Notes: a model not told the origin generated them from the sequence alone. Shown: positions 1 to 8,493, counted from the stretch's first letter. The stretch: DNA of 51,007 bases from Amycolatopsis azurea DSM 43854 (GCF_001995215.1 NZ_MUXN01000035.1:1-51007); one strand, 5' to 3'. Numbers and translations are program-made.

Positions 1-43
1 GAAAGCCACGTTCGCAACGTTGAAGGTTGCGAACGTGGCTTTC
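1..43. repeat. Palindromic intergenic repeat (GAAAGCCAC family), cut by window edge
   Basis: Positions 1-18 and 26-43 form an 18-bp perfect inverted repeat around the spacer GTTGAAG. The right arm continues to GCAAC, so the left arm probably starts before the window. Related copies lie at 19538-19592, 19683-19735 and 33668-33721. No coding content was seen; the overlapping reading frame is a by-product of the repeat. Confidence 0.85.
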
Positions 44-159
44 GCAACGCGCCGGCCTCCCCCGAACGCGCCCGCCTCCCCCCGAACGCGCGGGCAGCCG
101 AACCGCAGGCTCCCGAAAGCCGACACCCGCAGTTCACGCGGGCAGGGTTACCTGGAGCA

Positions 160-786
160 GTGAACTGGACCGCGTACCTCGACGGTTACTGCGAACGCCT
201 CGCCCCCGGACTCTGGGGCGAGCCGCTCAACAGCCTGAGCAACCTCGCGTTCCTGATCGCGGCGATCGCCGTCTGGCGGCAACCGAAGGGCCGCGTGTTC
301 GCGGTTCTCATCGGCCTGGTTTTCCTCGGCAGCACGGCCTTCCACCTGCTCGCCACCCGCTGGTCCGCGGCCGCCGACACCGGCTTCATCCTCGTGTTCG
401 TCCTGTACTACGCCGCCGTGTTCCCGCATCTGTTCTTCGGCGTCAGCCGAAGGCTGTCCTGGCTGGCCATCCCCGTGTTCCTCGCCTTCACCGCCGTCGT
501 CGCGTCGCTGGGCGGCGGGATGTACCTCTCGGCGTTGATCGGGCTGGTGGTCTTCGCGGTCGTCCTCAAGGGCGAGCACCGCCGCAGGTTCGCCATCGCG
601 GCGGGCGTCTTCGGCGTGTCCCTTTCGTTCCGCACGGCCGACCACACCGTCTGCGGGAACTTCCCCGCCGGAACCCATTTCGTCTGGCACCTGCTGAACG
701 GCCTCGTCCTGTACCTGACCGCGACGGCCGCGACGAAAAAGGCCGCGTCCGAACCGGACGCGGCCCTTCCCGCCAAAAGCGACTAG
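160..786 (+). CDS. Ceramidase-domain (CREST-type) integral membrane protein
   Basis: A 208-residue polytopic membrane protein with about seven hydrophobic segments. It carries the motif set of the alkaline ceramidase/CREST hydrolases: E21 in GEPLNSLSN, an SxxxH motif (S58, H62), an aspartate (D73) in the next segment, and a C-terminal HxxxH (H173, H177). In that superfamily these residues bind zinc and catalyse amide hydrolysis. The bacterial substrate is unknown, so ceramide hydrolysis is not implied. The GTG start sits 6 nt after TTACCT (148-153), which may be a -10 box of a leaderless mRNA, with a weak GGAG also present. The tail is lysine- and aspartate-rich. It ends 4 nt into the stop region of the convergent symporter gene, so the two transcripts overlap tail to tail. 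Confidence 0.75.
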   Translation: MNWTAYLDGYCERLAPGLWGEPLNSLSNLAFLIAAIAVWRQPKGRVFAVLIGLVFLGSTAFHLLATRWSAAADTGFILVFVLYYAAVFPHLFFGVSRRLSWLAIPVFLAFTAVVASLGGGMYLSALIGLVVFAVVLKGEHRRRFAIAAGVFGVSLSFRTADHTVCGNFPAGTHFVWHLLNGLVLYLTATAATKKAASEPDAALPAKSD

Positions 787-2426
787 TGGACGCCGATCTC
801 GCGGAGATCCTTGTCGTGCTCGTCGGCGTGGTAGTCCTCGGGCGCGGTGTCGTCCGTGCCGTTGAAGACCTTCATCCGCCGCGCGATCACCGTGAAGATC
901 ACGGCGATCAGCAGGTTCGCCACCAACGCCACGAACCCGACGTAGATCTGCACCTGCGAACCGCTGAACGGGTGCCAGCCGAAGACCGACAGCTTGTCCA
1001 GCGCCAGCGCGGAACCACCGAAGTGCGCCTTGCCGGTCGCCGCGTTCGGGATGTTGTAGAGCATGATCAGACCCCAGCCGATCCCGACGATCCAACCGGC
1101 GATCAGGCCCCACCGGTGGAACCACCGCGTGTAGAGCGAGATCGCGACCGCGGGCAGGGTCTGCAGGATCAGCACACCGCCGATGAGCTGCAGGTCGATC
1201 GAGAACTGCGGGTCGATGAACAGGATGAACGCCACCGCGCCGAACTTCACGATCAGCGAAGCGAGCTTGGCCTGCTTCGCCTCCTGACCCGGCGTCGCGT
1301 TCTTCTTGATGTACTCCTTGTAGATGTTCCGGGTCCACAGGTTGGCCGCCGCGATCGACATGATCGCCGCGGGCACCAGGGCGCCGATGCCGATCGCGGC
1401 GAACGCGATCCCGGCGAACCACGACGAGAACTGCGTGTCGAACAGCACCGGGACGACGGTGTTCGTGTCGGGCTTGCCGGTGGCGTTGTTGGTGATCGGC
1501 TTGACCGCGGCGCTGATCGCCACGTAGCCGAGCAGCGCCAGCAGGCCCAGCACCAGCGAGTACGCGGGGAGCGCGACCATGTTCCGCTTGATCACGCTGC
1601 GGCCGCGTGAGGCGAGCACGCTGGTGAGCGAGTGCGGGTACAGGAACAGCGCGAGCGCCGAACCGAGTGCCAGCGTGGCGTACTGCAGCTGGTTGTTGGC
1701 GTTGAGCAGGATGCCGTCCGCCTTCGACGGCGTCTGGTCGAACTTCGCCTGCGCCGAGTCGAAGATCGCCGACCAGCCGCCGAGCTTCGAGGGCAGGTAG
1801 ATGATCGCCACGAGGATCACGATGTAGATCAGGATGTCCTTGACGAACGCGATCAACGCGGGCGCGCGCAGGCCGGACTGGTAGGTGTAGACCGCCAGGA
1901 TGACGAAGGCGACCAGCAGCGGCAGGTGGCCGACGATGCCGGAGCCGTTGATGCCCATGGTCCGCAGCACCGCTTCGAGGCCGACGAGCTGCAGCGCGAT
2001 GTACGGCATCGTCGCGATGATCCCGGTGATGGCGATCAGCAGCGCCAGCGTCGGCGAACCGAACCGGCCGCGCACGAAGTCGGCGGGCGTGACGTAACCG
2101 CGGACCCGCGAGACCGACCACATGCGCAGCGCCGGCATCAACACGATCGGGTAGACGATGATCGTGTACGGCAGCGCGAAGAGGCCCATCGCGCCGGCGC
2201 TGAACATCAGCGCGGGGACGGCGACGAACGTGTACGCCGTGTAGAGGTCACCGCCGAGCAGGAACCAGGTGATCCACGAGCCGAACTTGCGGCCGCCGAG
2301 ACCCCATTCGTCCAGGTGGTCGAGGTTGTTGCCGGCCTTCCAGCGTGACGCGACGAAGCCGAGCACGGTGACCACCGCGAAGAGGATCGCGAAGATGATC
2401 AGCTCCGGCCATTGGATGTTGGTCAC
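783..2426 (-). CDS. mctP: Sodium:solute symporter, MctP-like monocarboxylate permease
   Basis: A 547-residue SSS-family transporter with about 13 membrane segments. The N-terminal LDEWGLGGRKFGSWITWF and the early GGDLYTAYTFVAVPALMFSAG block are typical of MctP-type monocarboxylate (lactate, pyruvate, acetate, alanine) permeases; the family is clear, the exact substrate is inferred. The GTG start at 2426 overlaps the stop of the upstream DUF3311 gene by 4 nt (GTGA), so the pair is translationally coupled, the usual arrangement for this transporter. The charged C-terminal tail (HADEHDKDLREIGVH) is cytoplasmic. PEP carboxykinase at 8.5 kb would fit growth on gluconeogenic acids, but no shared regulation is visible. 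Confidence 0.85.
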   Translation of the reverse strand: MTNIQWPELIIFAILFAVVTVLGFVASRWKAGNNLDHLDEWGLGGRKFGSWITWFLLGGDLYTAYTFVAVPALMFSAGAMGLFALPYTIIVYPIVLMPALRMWSVSRVRGYVTPADFVRGRFGSPTLALLIAITGIIATMPYIALQLVGLEAVLRTMGINGSGIVGHLPLLVAFVILAVYTYQSGLRAPALIAFVKDILIYIVILVAIIYLPSKLGGWSAIFDSAQAKFDQTPSKADGILLNANNQLQYATLALGSALALFLYPHSLTSVLASRGRSVIKRNMVALPAYSLVLGLLALLGYVAISAAVKPITNNATGKPDTNTVVPVLFDTQFSSWFAGIAFAAIGIGALVPAAIMSIAAANLWTRNIYKEYIKKNATPGQEAKQAKLASLIVKFGAVAFILFIDPQFSIDLQLIGGVLILQTLPAVAISLYTRWFHRWGLIAGWIVGIGWGLIMLYNIPNAATGKAHFGGSALALDKLSVFGWHPFSGSQVQIYVGFVALVANLLIAVIFTVIARRMKVFNGTDDTAPEDYHADEHDKDLREIGVH

Positions 2427-2701
2427 TTGACGTCCCTCTCGTCGAGCTTGTCCACGGACAGCTTGTCGGGACCTTCACCGGTCGGCTTGTCCTTGGTCAT
2501 CACGTAGACGATCCAGGTGCACAGGACGCCGACGGCCACGAACACGAATTGGAACCAGTAGAAGAACGGCATCCCGAACAGCCGAGGGCCGTCCGCATTG
2601 AACAGCGACGTGATCAGCACCAGCAACGGGATGATCAGCAGGAGGTTCCAGGGGCTGAACTGAAAGCCCCTCACCTTCCCGTCTGCCTTACCTGACGCCA
2701 T
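2423..2701 (-). CDS. DUF3311 small membrane subunit of the symporter
   Basis: A 92-residue protein with two hydrophobic helices (about residues 17-33 and 43-66). The sequence PWNLLLIIPLLVLI followed by PRLFGMPFFYWFQF is the DUF3311 signature. Such proteins are regularly encoded directly before SSS monocarboxylate permeases and are thought to be accessory subunits. The stop overlaps the permease start by 4 nt. The ATG is preceded by GTGAGG. The ends are hydrophilic, with a lysine-rich N-terminus and an acidic C-terminus. Confidence 0.8.
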   Translation of the reverse strand: MASGKADGKVRGFQFSPWNLLLIIPLLVLITSLFNADGPRLFGMPFFYWFQFVFVAVGVLCTWIVYVMTKDKPTGEGPDKLSVDKLDERDVK

Positions 2702-2779
2702 CGGACCTCACCTAACATTCCCGTAACCCCGGATGGACCCGATGACCCTAGAACCTCTCGCCCACCTGGGTCACGCCTA

Positions 2780-2854
2780 CCGGATATCGATTTGATCAGC
2801 GACGCCCCATCCGACGAAGGGCGGTTGCCGTCGGCCTCCCCGCCGGATATCAAT
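2780..2854. promoter_or_regulatory. Direct repeat CCGGATATCRAT in a divergent promoter region
   Basis: The 12-mer CCGGATATCRAT occurs at 2780-2791 and 2843-2854, 63 bp apart (about six helical turns), between the leftward DUF3311/symporter operon and the rightward peptidase gene. It may be a pair of regulator sites; no protein can be assigned. Confidence 0.3.
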
Positions 2855-2904
2855 AGCCGCAGTCGCGAACAGGAACTTCGCACGCAAGATCAAAGGGGCA
2901 TCGG

Positions 2905-4521
2905 ATGAAGAAACTCCGCTATGCGGTGGTGATCCCGGCTGTCGCCGGCACCATGCTGGCCGGGTTCACTCCTGCGTTCGCAGGACCGGAGGCTGCCAAA
3001 CAGCAGCCTCTGAACTCCACCAACATTCCGGCGCAGTACGCGAACCAGAAGCTCGACTGGCACAAGTGCACGGCGAACGAGCTGCCGACCGCGCCGCCTC
3101 CCGGGGCCGAGAACATCGAATGCGCGACCTACCGCTCGCCGCGCAACTGGTACAAGACGAACGAGGGCATCGACCTGACGATCGCCGTCAGCCGCCTCGC
3201 CGCCACCAGCGGCACCGCGACGGCCAGCGTCATCACGAACCCGGGTGGCCCTGGCGCTCCGGGCCGCAACTTCCCGGCCCGTCTGCGTAACCAGACGAAG
3301 CTGCGCGCGAACCAGGAGATCATCGGTCTCGACCCGCGCGGCACCGGCAAGAGCACCAACATCACCTGCGGCAACGCGGTCGGCACCGGCTCCGACCTGG
3401 ACCCGCGTGACCGCAGCCGGGCGAACCTCAACCTGATCCTGGACGCCACCAAGTACGCGGCGGACTCGTGCCAGGTGAAGTCCGGCGAGCTGGGCCCGCT
3501 CATCAACACCGCCCAGACCATCCGGGACATCGACCTGCTGCGCGTCCTCCTGGGCCGCGACAAGATCAACTGGGTCGGCTACTCGGCGGGCACCTGGATG
3601 GGCGCGCACTACGCGCAGCAGTTCCCCACCCGGACCGGCCGCTTCCTGCTGGACTCGTCGACCGAGTTCACCACGACCTGGCAGAACTCGTTCGACGGGC
3701 AGCCGCTCGGCTTCGAGCGCCGCTGGCGTCAGGACTTCCTGCCGTGGATGGGCAAGTACGACAAGGTCTACGGCTTCGGCAAGAACGGTGAGGCCGCGCG
3801 CCAGAGCTACGAGAAGGTCCGCTTCGCGCTGACGCAGAACCCGGTCGAGGTCGACGGCGTCCCGGTGTCGGCCAACGCGCTCGACTCGACCATCGCGTCG
3901 TACCTCTACTCGAAGCGCAACTTCCCGGCGCTGGCCGACTACCTGGTCAACCTGAAGACGCTGACCGAGGGCTCCGGCTCGCAGCAGCAGAAGGCCACGG
4001 CCGCGCAGAAGGTCAAGGCGGAGACGGTGGAGGCCGACGGCGTCATCGGCCCGCAGCCGCTGGTCGTCCCGAGCGACGGCGACGCCTACAACGCCAGCTT
4101 CTGGTCCATCCCCTGCAACGAGGGCCCGTGGACCGGCAACCGGCAGAGCGTCATCCGCCAGTCGCAGAAGCTGATCGACCGCGATCTGCCGCTGCTCGGC
4201 GCCGGCTGGCTGATCCAGCCGTGCATCTTCTGGAAGAACAAGCCGGTCGACCTGCCGAAGCTCGACGGCCGCGGCGTCCCGCCGGTGCTGATCGTCCAGT
4301 CGGTGCACGACCCGGCGACCCCGATCGAGGGCGCGACCCGTGCGCACCGCGCGTTCGCCAACTCGCGGATGATCACCGTGACCGGTGAGGGTGACCACGG
4401 CATCTACGCCGGCGGCAACACGGGTGTGGACAAGGTCGTGGAGGACTACCTCGTCGACGGCAAGGTGCCGAACGACCAGAGCCTCCCCGGACTCCCACTT
4501 CCGGTGCCCGCGGGCGGCTGA
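2905..4521 (+). CDS. Secreted alpha/beta-hydrolase, tripeptidyl aminopeptidase (TAP) family
   Basis: A 538-residue exported serine hydrolase. A Sec signal peptide (KK, hydrophobic stretch, cleavage probably after AFA at 24-26) is followed by an alpha/beta-hydrolase fold: oxyanion segment NPGGPGAPG (112-120), nucleophile elbow GYSAG with S227, and a TAP-type C-terminal module with D469 (SVHDPATP) and H498 (GEGDHG). This layout is that of Streptomyces tripeptidyl aminopeptidase and SlpD/E-like proteases, which release short peptides outside the cell. Cysteines at 55, 73, 155 and 189, 404, 440 could pair after export. The ATG is preceded by AAAGGGG at good spacing. A strong terminator follows at 4538-4567. 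The exact peptide specificity is unknown. Confidence 0.85.
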   Translation: MKKLRYAVVIPAVAGTMLAGFTPAFAGPEAAKQQPLNSTNIPAQYANQKLDWHKCTANELPTAPPPGAENIECATYRSPRNWYKTNEGIDLTIAVSRLAATSGTATASVITNPGGPGAPGRNFPARLRNQTKLRANQEIIGLDPRGTGKSTNITCGNAVGTGSDLDPRDRSRANLNLILDATKYAADSCQVKSGELGPLINTAQTIRDIDLLRVLLGRDKINWVGYSAGTWMGAHYAQQFPTRTGRFLLDSSTEFTTTWQNSFDGQPLGFERRWRQDFLPWMGKYDKVYGFGKNGEAARQSYEKVRFALTQNPVEVDGVPVSANALDSTIASYLYSKRNFPALADYLVNLKTLTEGSGSQQQKATAAQKVKAETVEADGVIGPQPLVVPSDGDAYNASFWSIPCNEGPWTGNRQSVIRQSQKLIDRDLPLLGAGWLIQPCIFWKNKPVDLPKLDGRGVPPVLIVQSVHDPATPIEGATRAHRAFANSRMITVTGEGDHGIYAGGNTGVDKVVEDYLVDGKVPNDQSLPGLPLPVPAGG

Positions 4522-4537
4522 AGCCCCTAGGGATTGT

Positions 4538-4575
4538 GGCCCCGTCGAGTTTCGGCTCGGCGGGGCCCTTCTTTT
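4538..4575 (+). terminator. Rho-independent terminator after the peptidase gene
   Basis: Stem 4538-4549 (GGCCCCGTCGAG) pairs with 4556-4567 (one G-U pair), loop TTTCGG, followed by CTTCTTTT. It lies 17 nt after the stop codon. Confidence 0.85.
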
Positions 4576-4680
4576 GCACGGTCCACAGACCTGTGCACAG
4601 AGTTGTCCACAGGCTGGGGGTAACTCGGGTGGGGTCTGGTTCTGGGCCGCCGGATCGCCCTGCGGGTGGGCGGCCGGTAT

Positions 4681-4686
4681 TAGTAT
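4681..4686 (+). promoter_or_regulatory. Probable -10 box (TAGTAT) for the XRE gene
   Basis: TAGTAT ends 7 nt before the ATG at 4694 and no Shine-Dalgarno is present, which fits a leaderless transcript. Confidence 0.5.
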
Positions 4687-4693
4687 TGGGCTC

Positions 4694-4978
4694 ATGGTGC
4701 GAGTGCCGTTGACGGACGAAGAACGCGAACGCGGTGAGCGGCTGGGACTGGCGCTCCGGGACGCGCGCGCGTCGGCGTCGCGGAGCATGGTCGAGGTCGC
4801 GGCGGAGGCCGGGATCTCGGTGGAGACGCTCCGGAAGATCGAGACCGGCCGGATCCCGACGCCCGCCTTCTTCACTGTGATGGCACTCGCGGACGCCGTC
4901 GGCCTGCCGCTGGACGTGCTGCGGGCCGCTGCCGAGGGTGGCGCTCCGGACATCGCCGACGTCGCCGAAGCGAGTTAG
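4694..4978 (+). CDS. XRE-family helix-turn-helix regulator
   Basis: A 94-residue protein with one Cro/CI-type HTH at about 32-56 (MVEVAAEAGISVETLRKIE), and TPAFFTVMALADAVGLPLDVL completing the five-helix fold. Small single-domain regulators of this type are common in actinobacteria; the target is not visible. The ATG at 4694 is chosen over in-frame upstream codons because those lie in the terminator/intergenic region and because TAGTAT lies 7 nt upstream. It is convergent with the EndoU-like gene, the gap being filled by a 21-bp-period repeat array. A role as antitoxin or regulator for that gene is possible but not supported by orientation. Confidence 0.75.
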   Translation: MVRVPLTDEERERGERLGLALRDARASASRSMVEVAAEAGISVETLRKIETGRIPTPAFFTVMALADAVGLPLDVLRAAAEGGAPDIADVAEAS

Positions 4979-4983
4979 GCCGA

Positions 4984-5056
4984 TCTCGCGTGATCAGAAC
5001 GCGCACTCGCGTGATCGAGCACGGGACTCGCGTGCTCGGGGGCGGATCACGCGAGT
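4984..5056. repeat. Four-unit array of a CTCGCGTG repeat with 21-bp period
   Basis: Units WCTCGCGTGMTC start at 4984, 5005 and 5026, exactly 21 bp apart; a fourth unit (GATCACGCGAGT, 5045-5056) is inverted. The array fills the gap between two convergent genes, and the last base of the inverted unit is part of the EndoU-like stop codon. A sister array lies at 34537-34611. Confidence 0.85.
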
Positions 5057-5631
5057 CAGGGACGCAGGGTGGCCAGGGCGTGGGCCCGGTCGTTCAGGTA
5101 GAGGAAGCCGTCGATCGGTAGGTCGAAGCTGTTCAGCAGGCTTTCCAGGGTCGCGTATTCGTCCACGGAGAGCCGCAGGTTCTCGGCCATCGCGTGCGCG
5201 ACGAGCACGTCCGCCAGCTCCTCCCACTCGCCTGACCAGTGCAGGGTGCGGTAGAACGCCAGGACGTCCGGCGCGACGCGGTCGGCGAGCTGGTCGAGAA
5301 GGCTGTCGCCGAAGAAGCTGATGCGGCCGGCGGCGAGGTCGGCGACGGTCGGGTTCGCCGGATCCGCCGCGGTGTCGGGATTGCGGACCACGCCGGGGCC
5401 CGCCACCGGATAGCCCGTCTTGACGTGGCCGTTGTCCTCGACCAGCACGATCAGGTGCACGCCGTACCGTTCGCCCGCGCAGCGCCAGCGGCCGTTGTGC
5501 TGTCTGCGGCGCGGTTCGCTCGGATCGTTCGCGACGTCCTTGATCACCGCGATGATCTGCTCGTCGGTCCAGCCCACGGGGAACTCGCTGGTCGCCCGCC
5601 GTCCGTTACCCGGTGCGTGCCCGCCGCCCAC
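5056..5631 (-). CDS. EndoU-like nuclease half-domain joined to an uncharacterised domain
   Basis: A 191-residue protein. Residues 2-84 (GGGH at 2-5, SEFPVGWTDEQIIAVIKDVANDP, NGRWRCAGERYGVHLIVLVEDNG, TGYPVAGPGV) resemble the second half of bacterial EndoU-type RNase toxin domains, including one catalytic-type histidine (H5). The first half with the other histidine is not encoded here. Residues 95-191 (TVADLAAGRISFFGDSLLDQLADR to DRAHALATLRP) are a separate acidic helical domain I do not recognise; its acidity and position are compatible with an immunity-type domain. GTG at 5631 is chosen because AAGGAG lies 6 nt upstream; an in-frame ATG at 5652 would swallow that ribosome site. The family call is tentative and the fusion is the odd point. 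Confidence 0.55.
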   Translation of the reverse strand: MGGGHAPGNGRRATSEFPVGWTDEQIIAVIKDVANDPSEPRRRQHNGRWRCAGERYGVHLIVLVEDNGHVKTGYPVAGPGVVRNPDTAADPANPTVADLAAGRISFFGDSLLDQLADRVAPDVLAFYRTLHWSGEWEELADVLVAHAMAENLRLSVDEYATLESLLNSFDLPIDGFLYLNDRAHALATLRP

Positions 5632-5708
5632 CTCGTGCTCCTTTCGTCGCATCGAGGGTAACCCGCGTTCGGAGTATCCGAATGATCCGAACGCGGGAAT
5701 GGGTGACC

Positions 5709-6953
5709 TCAGCCGGTCACGCTGAGCAGCAGCGAGCCGACCAGCAGGACGTCGACGCCCCGCATCGCCTGGAGAGCCGCACCCCCGCCGCTGACGTCGT
5801 AGTTCATCGGCGGCCGCGTCGCGGTCCGCAGCGCGGCGAACACGGCGAGCGGGACCGCGAGCCACACCGGCCACGCCGGAGTCACCCTGAGCGTCAATGT
5901 CACCAGGCCGAGCAGCACGCCCCAGCCGAGGCCGAGCACCGCCACCACCAGACCGTTGACCAGCCGCAACTCCCAGTCGGACGCGCCGAGCCAGCGCCTG
6001 CGGCCCGGATTGCGCCACAGTTCGCCGAGCCCGCCGACGAACGGCACGAGCGCCGCGTACGCGCCGACCGCGAACAACGGCGCCGCCGGGACGGCCGGGA
6101 AGGCCAGGTGCCCGACACCGACCAGGCAAGCGACCACCACGCTGACCGACGCGTAACGCCGTCGGCCGAGCACTCCTGCCCACGCCAGCCGCAACGTCGT
6201 CGGACGCCGCAATGAAAGCCAGGGCACCGGCCTCGATTCCGGGATCAGCAGCATCGGATCCATGAACACCGCGGCCATCGCCCGCAGCAGCCGCGCGTTC
6301 CAGCCGTCGACGAGTTCCAGACGCCCGACCCCGGACATCGGCTCGCCGCCGAAGGCCACCGCCACCGCCACCACGAACAGCGCGCCGGCCAGCACCTCGA
6401 CCGCGATCGGACCCAGTCCGGCGGCGGCCACCGCCAGCCCGGCCAGCGCGAGCACGATCGGTCCCGCGGTCTCCCCGCGGATCGCCGTCCGCCGCGCGGT
6501 GACCGCGGCCAGGACCGCCCCGGACGCGGTCAACGCCGACATCGCGATCCACACGTCCTTCGACCCGCCACCGATCGCGGTGACCAGCGCCCCGGTGTAG
6601 CCGACCACCAGGACCAGCCCGAGCCAGAGCGTCCACATCCGCTTCACGACGACGCGGCGCCTGTCGACACTCGCGAAGTCCATCCAGGTCAGCGCCGCCG
6701 GTTCGGCCCAGACGAAGCCGCGGCGCAGCAGGCTGCGCCAGAACATCGCGCACAGCACGACCAGCAGACCGAACACCGCCGGAAAGTCCACAACGGACAG
6801 TCCGAAAAGGATCGAACGCAGCTTCGGGAGATTCTCGAACGCGGTGAACAACGCGCCGAAACCGAACAGCGCCAAGAAGGTCTGGTAGTCCCCGTTGAGT
6901 AGTCCGCCGAATCGCTGTCGTCCCGGAACGTGCGTGGGGGCTTTCGTGCTCAC
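5709..6953 (-). CDS. Polytopic membrane protein, probable ABC permease partner
   Basis: A 414-residue integral membrane protein with roughly ten hydrophobic segments and few long loops. The GTG start at 6953 overlaps the stop of the upstream ABC ATPase gene by 4 nt (GTGA), so it is very likely its membrane subunit. No classical ABC-2 or FtsX signature is obvious, and the substrate is unknown. A longer in-frame start up to 7061 would run into the ATPase gene and is rejected. About 55 nt separate its end from the EndoU-like gene; no terminator hairpin was found between them, so read-through is possible. Confidence 0.65.
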   Translation of the reverse strand: MSTKAPTHVPGRQRFGGLLNGDYQTFLALFGFGALFTAFENLPKLRSILFGLSVVDFPAVFGLLVVLCAMFWRSLLRRGFVWAEPAALTWMDFASVDRRRVVVKRMWTLWLGLVLVVGYTGALVTAIGGGSKDVWIAMSALTASGAVLAAVTARRTAIRGETAGPIVLALAGLAVAAAGLGPIAVEVLAGALFVVAVAVAFGGEPMSGVGRLELVDGWNARLLRAMAAVFMDPMLLIPESRPVPWLSLRRPTTLRLAWAGVLGRRRYASVSVVVACLVGVGHLAFPAVPAAPLFAVGAYAALVPFVGGLGELWRNPGRRRWLGASDWELRLVNGLVVAVLGLGWGVLLGLVTLTLRVTPAWPVWLAVPLAVFAALRTATRPPMNYDVSGGGAALQAMRGVDVLLVGSLLLSVTG

Positions 6954-7555
6954 CACAACTCGAGGGTGGAGTCGGCCGCTTCGAGCAGCGGGGGATGGTG
7001 CGTGGCCACGACGACCGCCGCCCCGGCCCCGGTCGACCGCGCGATCAGCGACGTCAGCCATTCCTTCCCGGCGACGTCGAGCGCCCGTTCGGGCTCGTCG
7101 AGCAGCAGGACGTCGTGCGGCCGCACCGTCGCGCCGAGGAGCAGCAGCCGGCGGCGCTGCCCCGCCGAGAACTTGCCCGCGGTGACCTTCGCGCGTTCGG
7201 ACAGACCCGCGTCCGCCAGCAAGGCCTCGTGATCACCGAGATCGGTCCCGAAGGAGCCTTCCAGCAGTTCGAGATGCTGGATCGGGGTCAGTTCGGCGAA
7301 GAAGTCGGAATCGTCGAACAGCACGGAAACCTTGCGGCGAAAGGAAACATCGCGTTCGTCGGGTTTTCCGCCCGCGACGACGACCCGCCCCCGCTGCGGG
7401 GCTTGCGTTCCGTACAGGCACCGCAGCAGCGTCGATTTCCCGACCCCGTTCGGGCCGACGATGACCGCGCATTCGCCCGCCTCGACTTCGAAGTCGAGGC
7501 CGTCGAACAACCAGTGCTCCCCGGCCTGGACGCCGAGCCCGCGTACGTCGATCAT
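6950..7555 (-). CDS. ABC transporter ATP-binding protein (short)
   Basis: A 201-residue ABC ATPase of minimal size. Walker A GPNGVGKST is at about 34-42, the signature is FSAGQRRRL (close to LSGGQ), and Walker B is DVLLLDEPE, followed by an H-loop in VVVATHHPP. It energises the overlapping membrane protein downstream (GTGA overlap) and itself overlaps the LLM oxidoreductase stop by ATGA, giving a three-gene coupled operon. Direction of transport and substrate cannot be told from sequence. Confidence 0.85.
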   Translation of the reverse strand: MIDVRGLGVQAGEHWLFDGLDFEVEAGECAVIVGPNGVGKSTLLRCLYGTQAPQRGRVVVAGGKPDERDVSFRRKVSVLFDDSDFFAELTPIQHLELLEGSFGTDLGDHEALLADAGLSERAKVTAGKFSAGQRRRLLLLGATVRPHDVLLLDEPERALDVAGKEWLTSLIARSTGAGAAVVVATHHPPLLEAADSTLELW

Positions 7556-8424
7556 CGGCCGCGCAACAACTCGATCACCGGCGCGAGCGCGTCCATGTTG
7601 TGCTCCAGCACGGTGAAATAGCCGAAGCCGAACCGTTCGCGATGCGCCAGGATCTGTTCGGCGATCTGCTCGTGCGTCCCGACGAGCGCGGTCGGCAATG
7701 CGGCGAGCTGGTCCACGGTCAGCGCGTCGTCGAGCAGTTCCCGCAGGCTTTCCAGACCTTCTCGCCGGTTTTCGACCACGGCGACGAAATGCGAGAGAAT
7801 GTTGAATTCGGCTTCACGGCCGTCCAGTTTCCCACGGACGAAGTTCACCCGCTCCTCGATTCCGTCCGCGTCGTCGACGGCGAGCGCGCCGCCGTCGGGA
7901 ACGGCGGCCGTGCCGGTGAAACCGATGATGTCGGCGTGTTCGGCGGCGAGCGTGAGCAGCCTGTCGCCGCGTCCGGCGATCATCAACGGCGGCCCCGGCT
8001 TCTGCACCGTGGGCGGTTTGTGGTTTTCGTCGGCGTAGAGCCGTTTGAGTTCTTTGATGGTGTTTTCGAGGTGGTCGACGCGCTTTCCGGCCCGGGGGAA
8101 CTCCAGTCCCGCCGCTTCGAATTCGGCCTTCACGTATCCGGCCCCCAGGCCGAGTTCGAGCCTGCCTTCGGTGAATTGGTCGGTGCCGGTGACGTCACGG
8201 GCGAGCAGCACCGGGTTGTAGAAGGCGGTGTTGATGACGAAGGTGTTGAGCCGGGGACGGCTCGTCACCTCGGCGGCGAGCACCAGCGCCGGGAACGGCG
8301 GGGCCATGCCGAGATGGTCGGCGGCGCCGATGACGTCGAACCCCAGATCCTCGGCCTTCCGGCATTTCCCGACCCACGCGGCCCGGTTGTCCGGGACGAC
8401 CATGTTGACGCCGAACTTGAGCAT
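7552..8424 (-). CDS. LLM-class F420-dependent oxidoreductase
   Basis: A 290-residue luciferase-like TIM-barrel protein. The N-terminal MLKFGVNMVVPD, GFDVIGAADHLGM, LELGLGAGY and PLMIAGRGDRLL blocks are typical of actinobacterial LLM-class F420-dependent enzymes; the substrate is unknown. ATG at 8424 is chosen over the longer frame starting at 8463: TACCGT (complement of 8431-8436) ends 6 nt before it, the leaderless pattern, and the extra residues would cover a terminator. It is the first gene of an operon with the ABC ATPase and permease, its stop overlapping the ATPase start (ATGA). Confidence 0.85.
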   Translation of the reverse strand: MLKFGVNMVVPDNRAAWVGKCRKAEDLGFDVIGAADHLGMAPPFPALVLAAEVTSRPRLNTFVINTAFYNPVLLARDVTGTDQFTEGRLELGLGAGYVKAEFEAAGLEFPRAGKRVDHLENTIKELKRLYADENHKPPTVQKPGPPLMIAGRGDRLLTLAAEHADIIGFTGTAAVPDGGALAVDDADGIEERVNFVRGKLDGREAEFNILSHFVAVVENRREGLESLRELLDDALTVDQLAALPTALVGTHEQIAEQILAHRERFGFGYFTVLEHNMDALAPVIELLRGR

Positions 8425-8430
8425 GCGGCC

Positions 8431-8436
8431 ACGGTA
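8431..8436 (-). promoter_or_regulatory. Probable -10 box (TACCGT) for the LLM gene
   Basis: On the minus strand TACCGT is followed by GGCCGC and then ATG, without a ribosome binding site; this points to a leaderless transcript. Confidence 0.45.
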
Positions 8437-8453
8437 CCCAAGCCGGAAAGAAG

Positions 8454-8493
8454 AAGGCCTCATCCTCAGGAATGACCCTGAGGATGAGGCCTT
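8454..8493 (-). terminator. Rho-independent terminator of pckG
   Basis: A perfect 16-bp stem (8454-8469 with 8478-8493) and 8-nt loop lie 16 nt beyond the pckG stop. On the minus strand the stem is followed by CTTCTTTCC. Confidence 0.85.

Noticed and set aside
2890..4953. 687-residue open frame opposite the TAP peptidase and XRE genes
   Set aside because: Composition is that of an antisense shadow; both plus-strand genes have clear motifs and ribosome or promoter signals.
4984..5056. Possible CRISPR array
   Set aside because: Units are only 12 bp with 9-bp spacers and one inverted unit; no cas genes. The same holds for 34537-34611.
5652..6753. Upstream extension of the EndoU-like frame
   Set aside because: It runs antisense-in-frame through the ABC membrane protein gene; the Shine-Dalgarno before 5631 sets the start.
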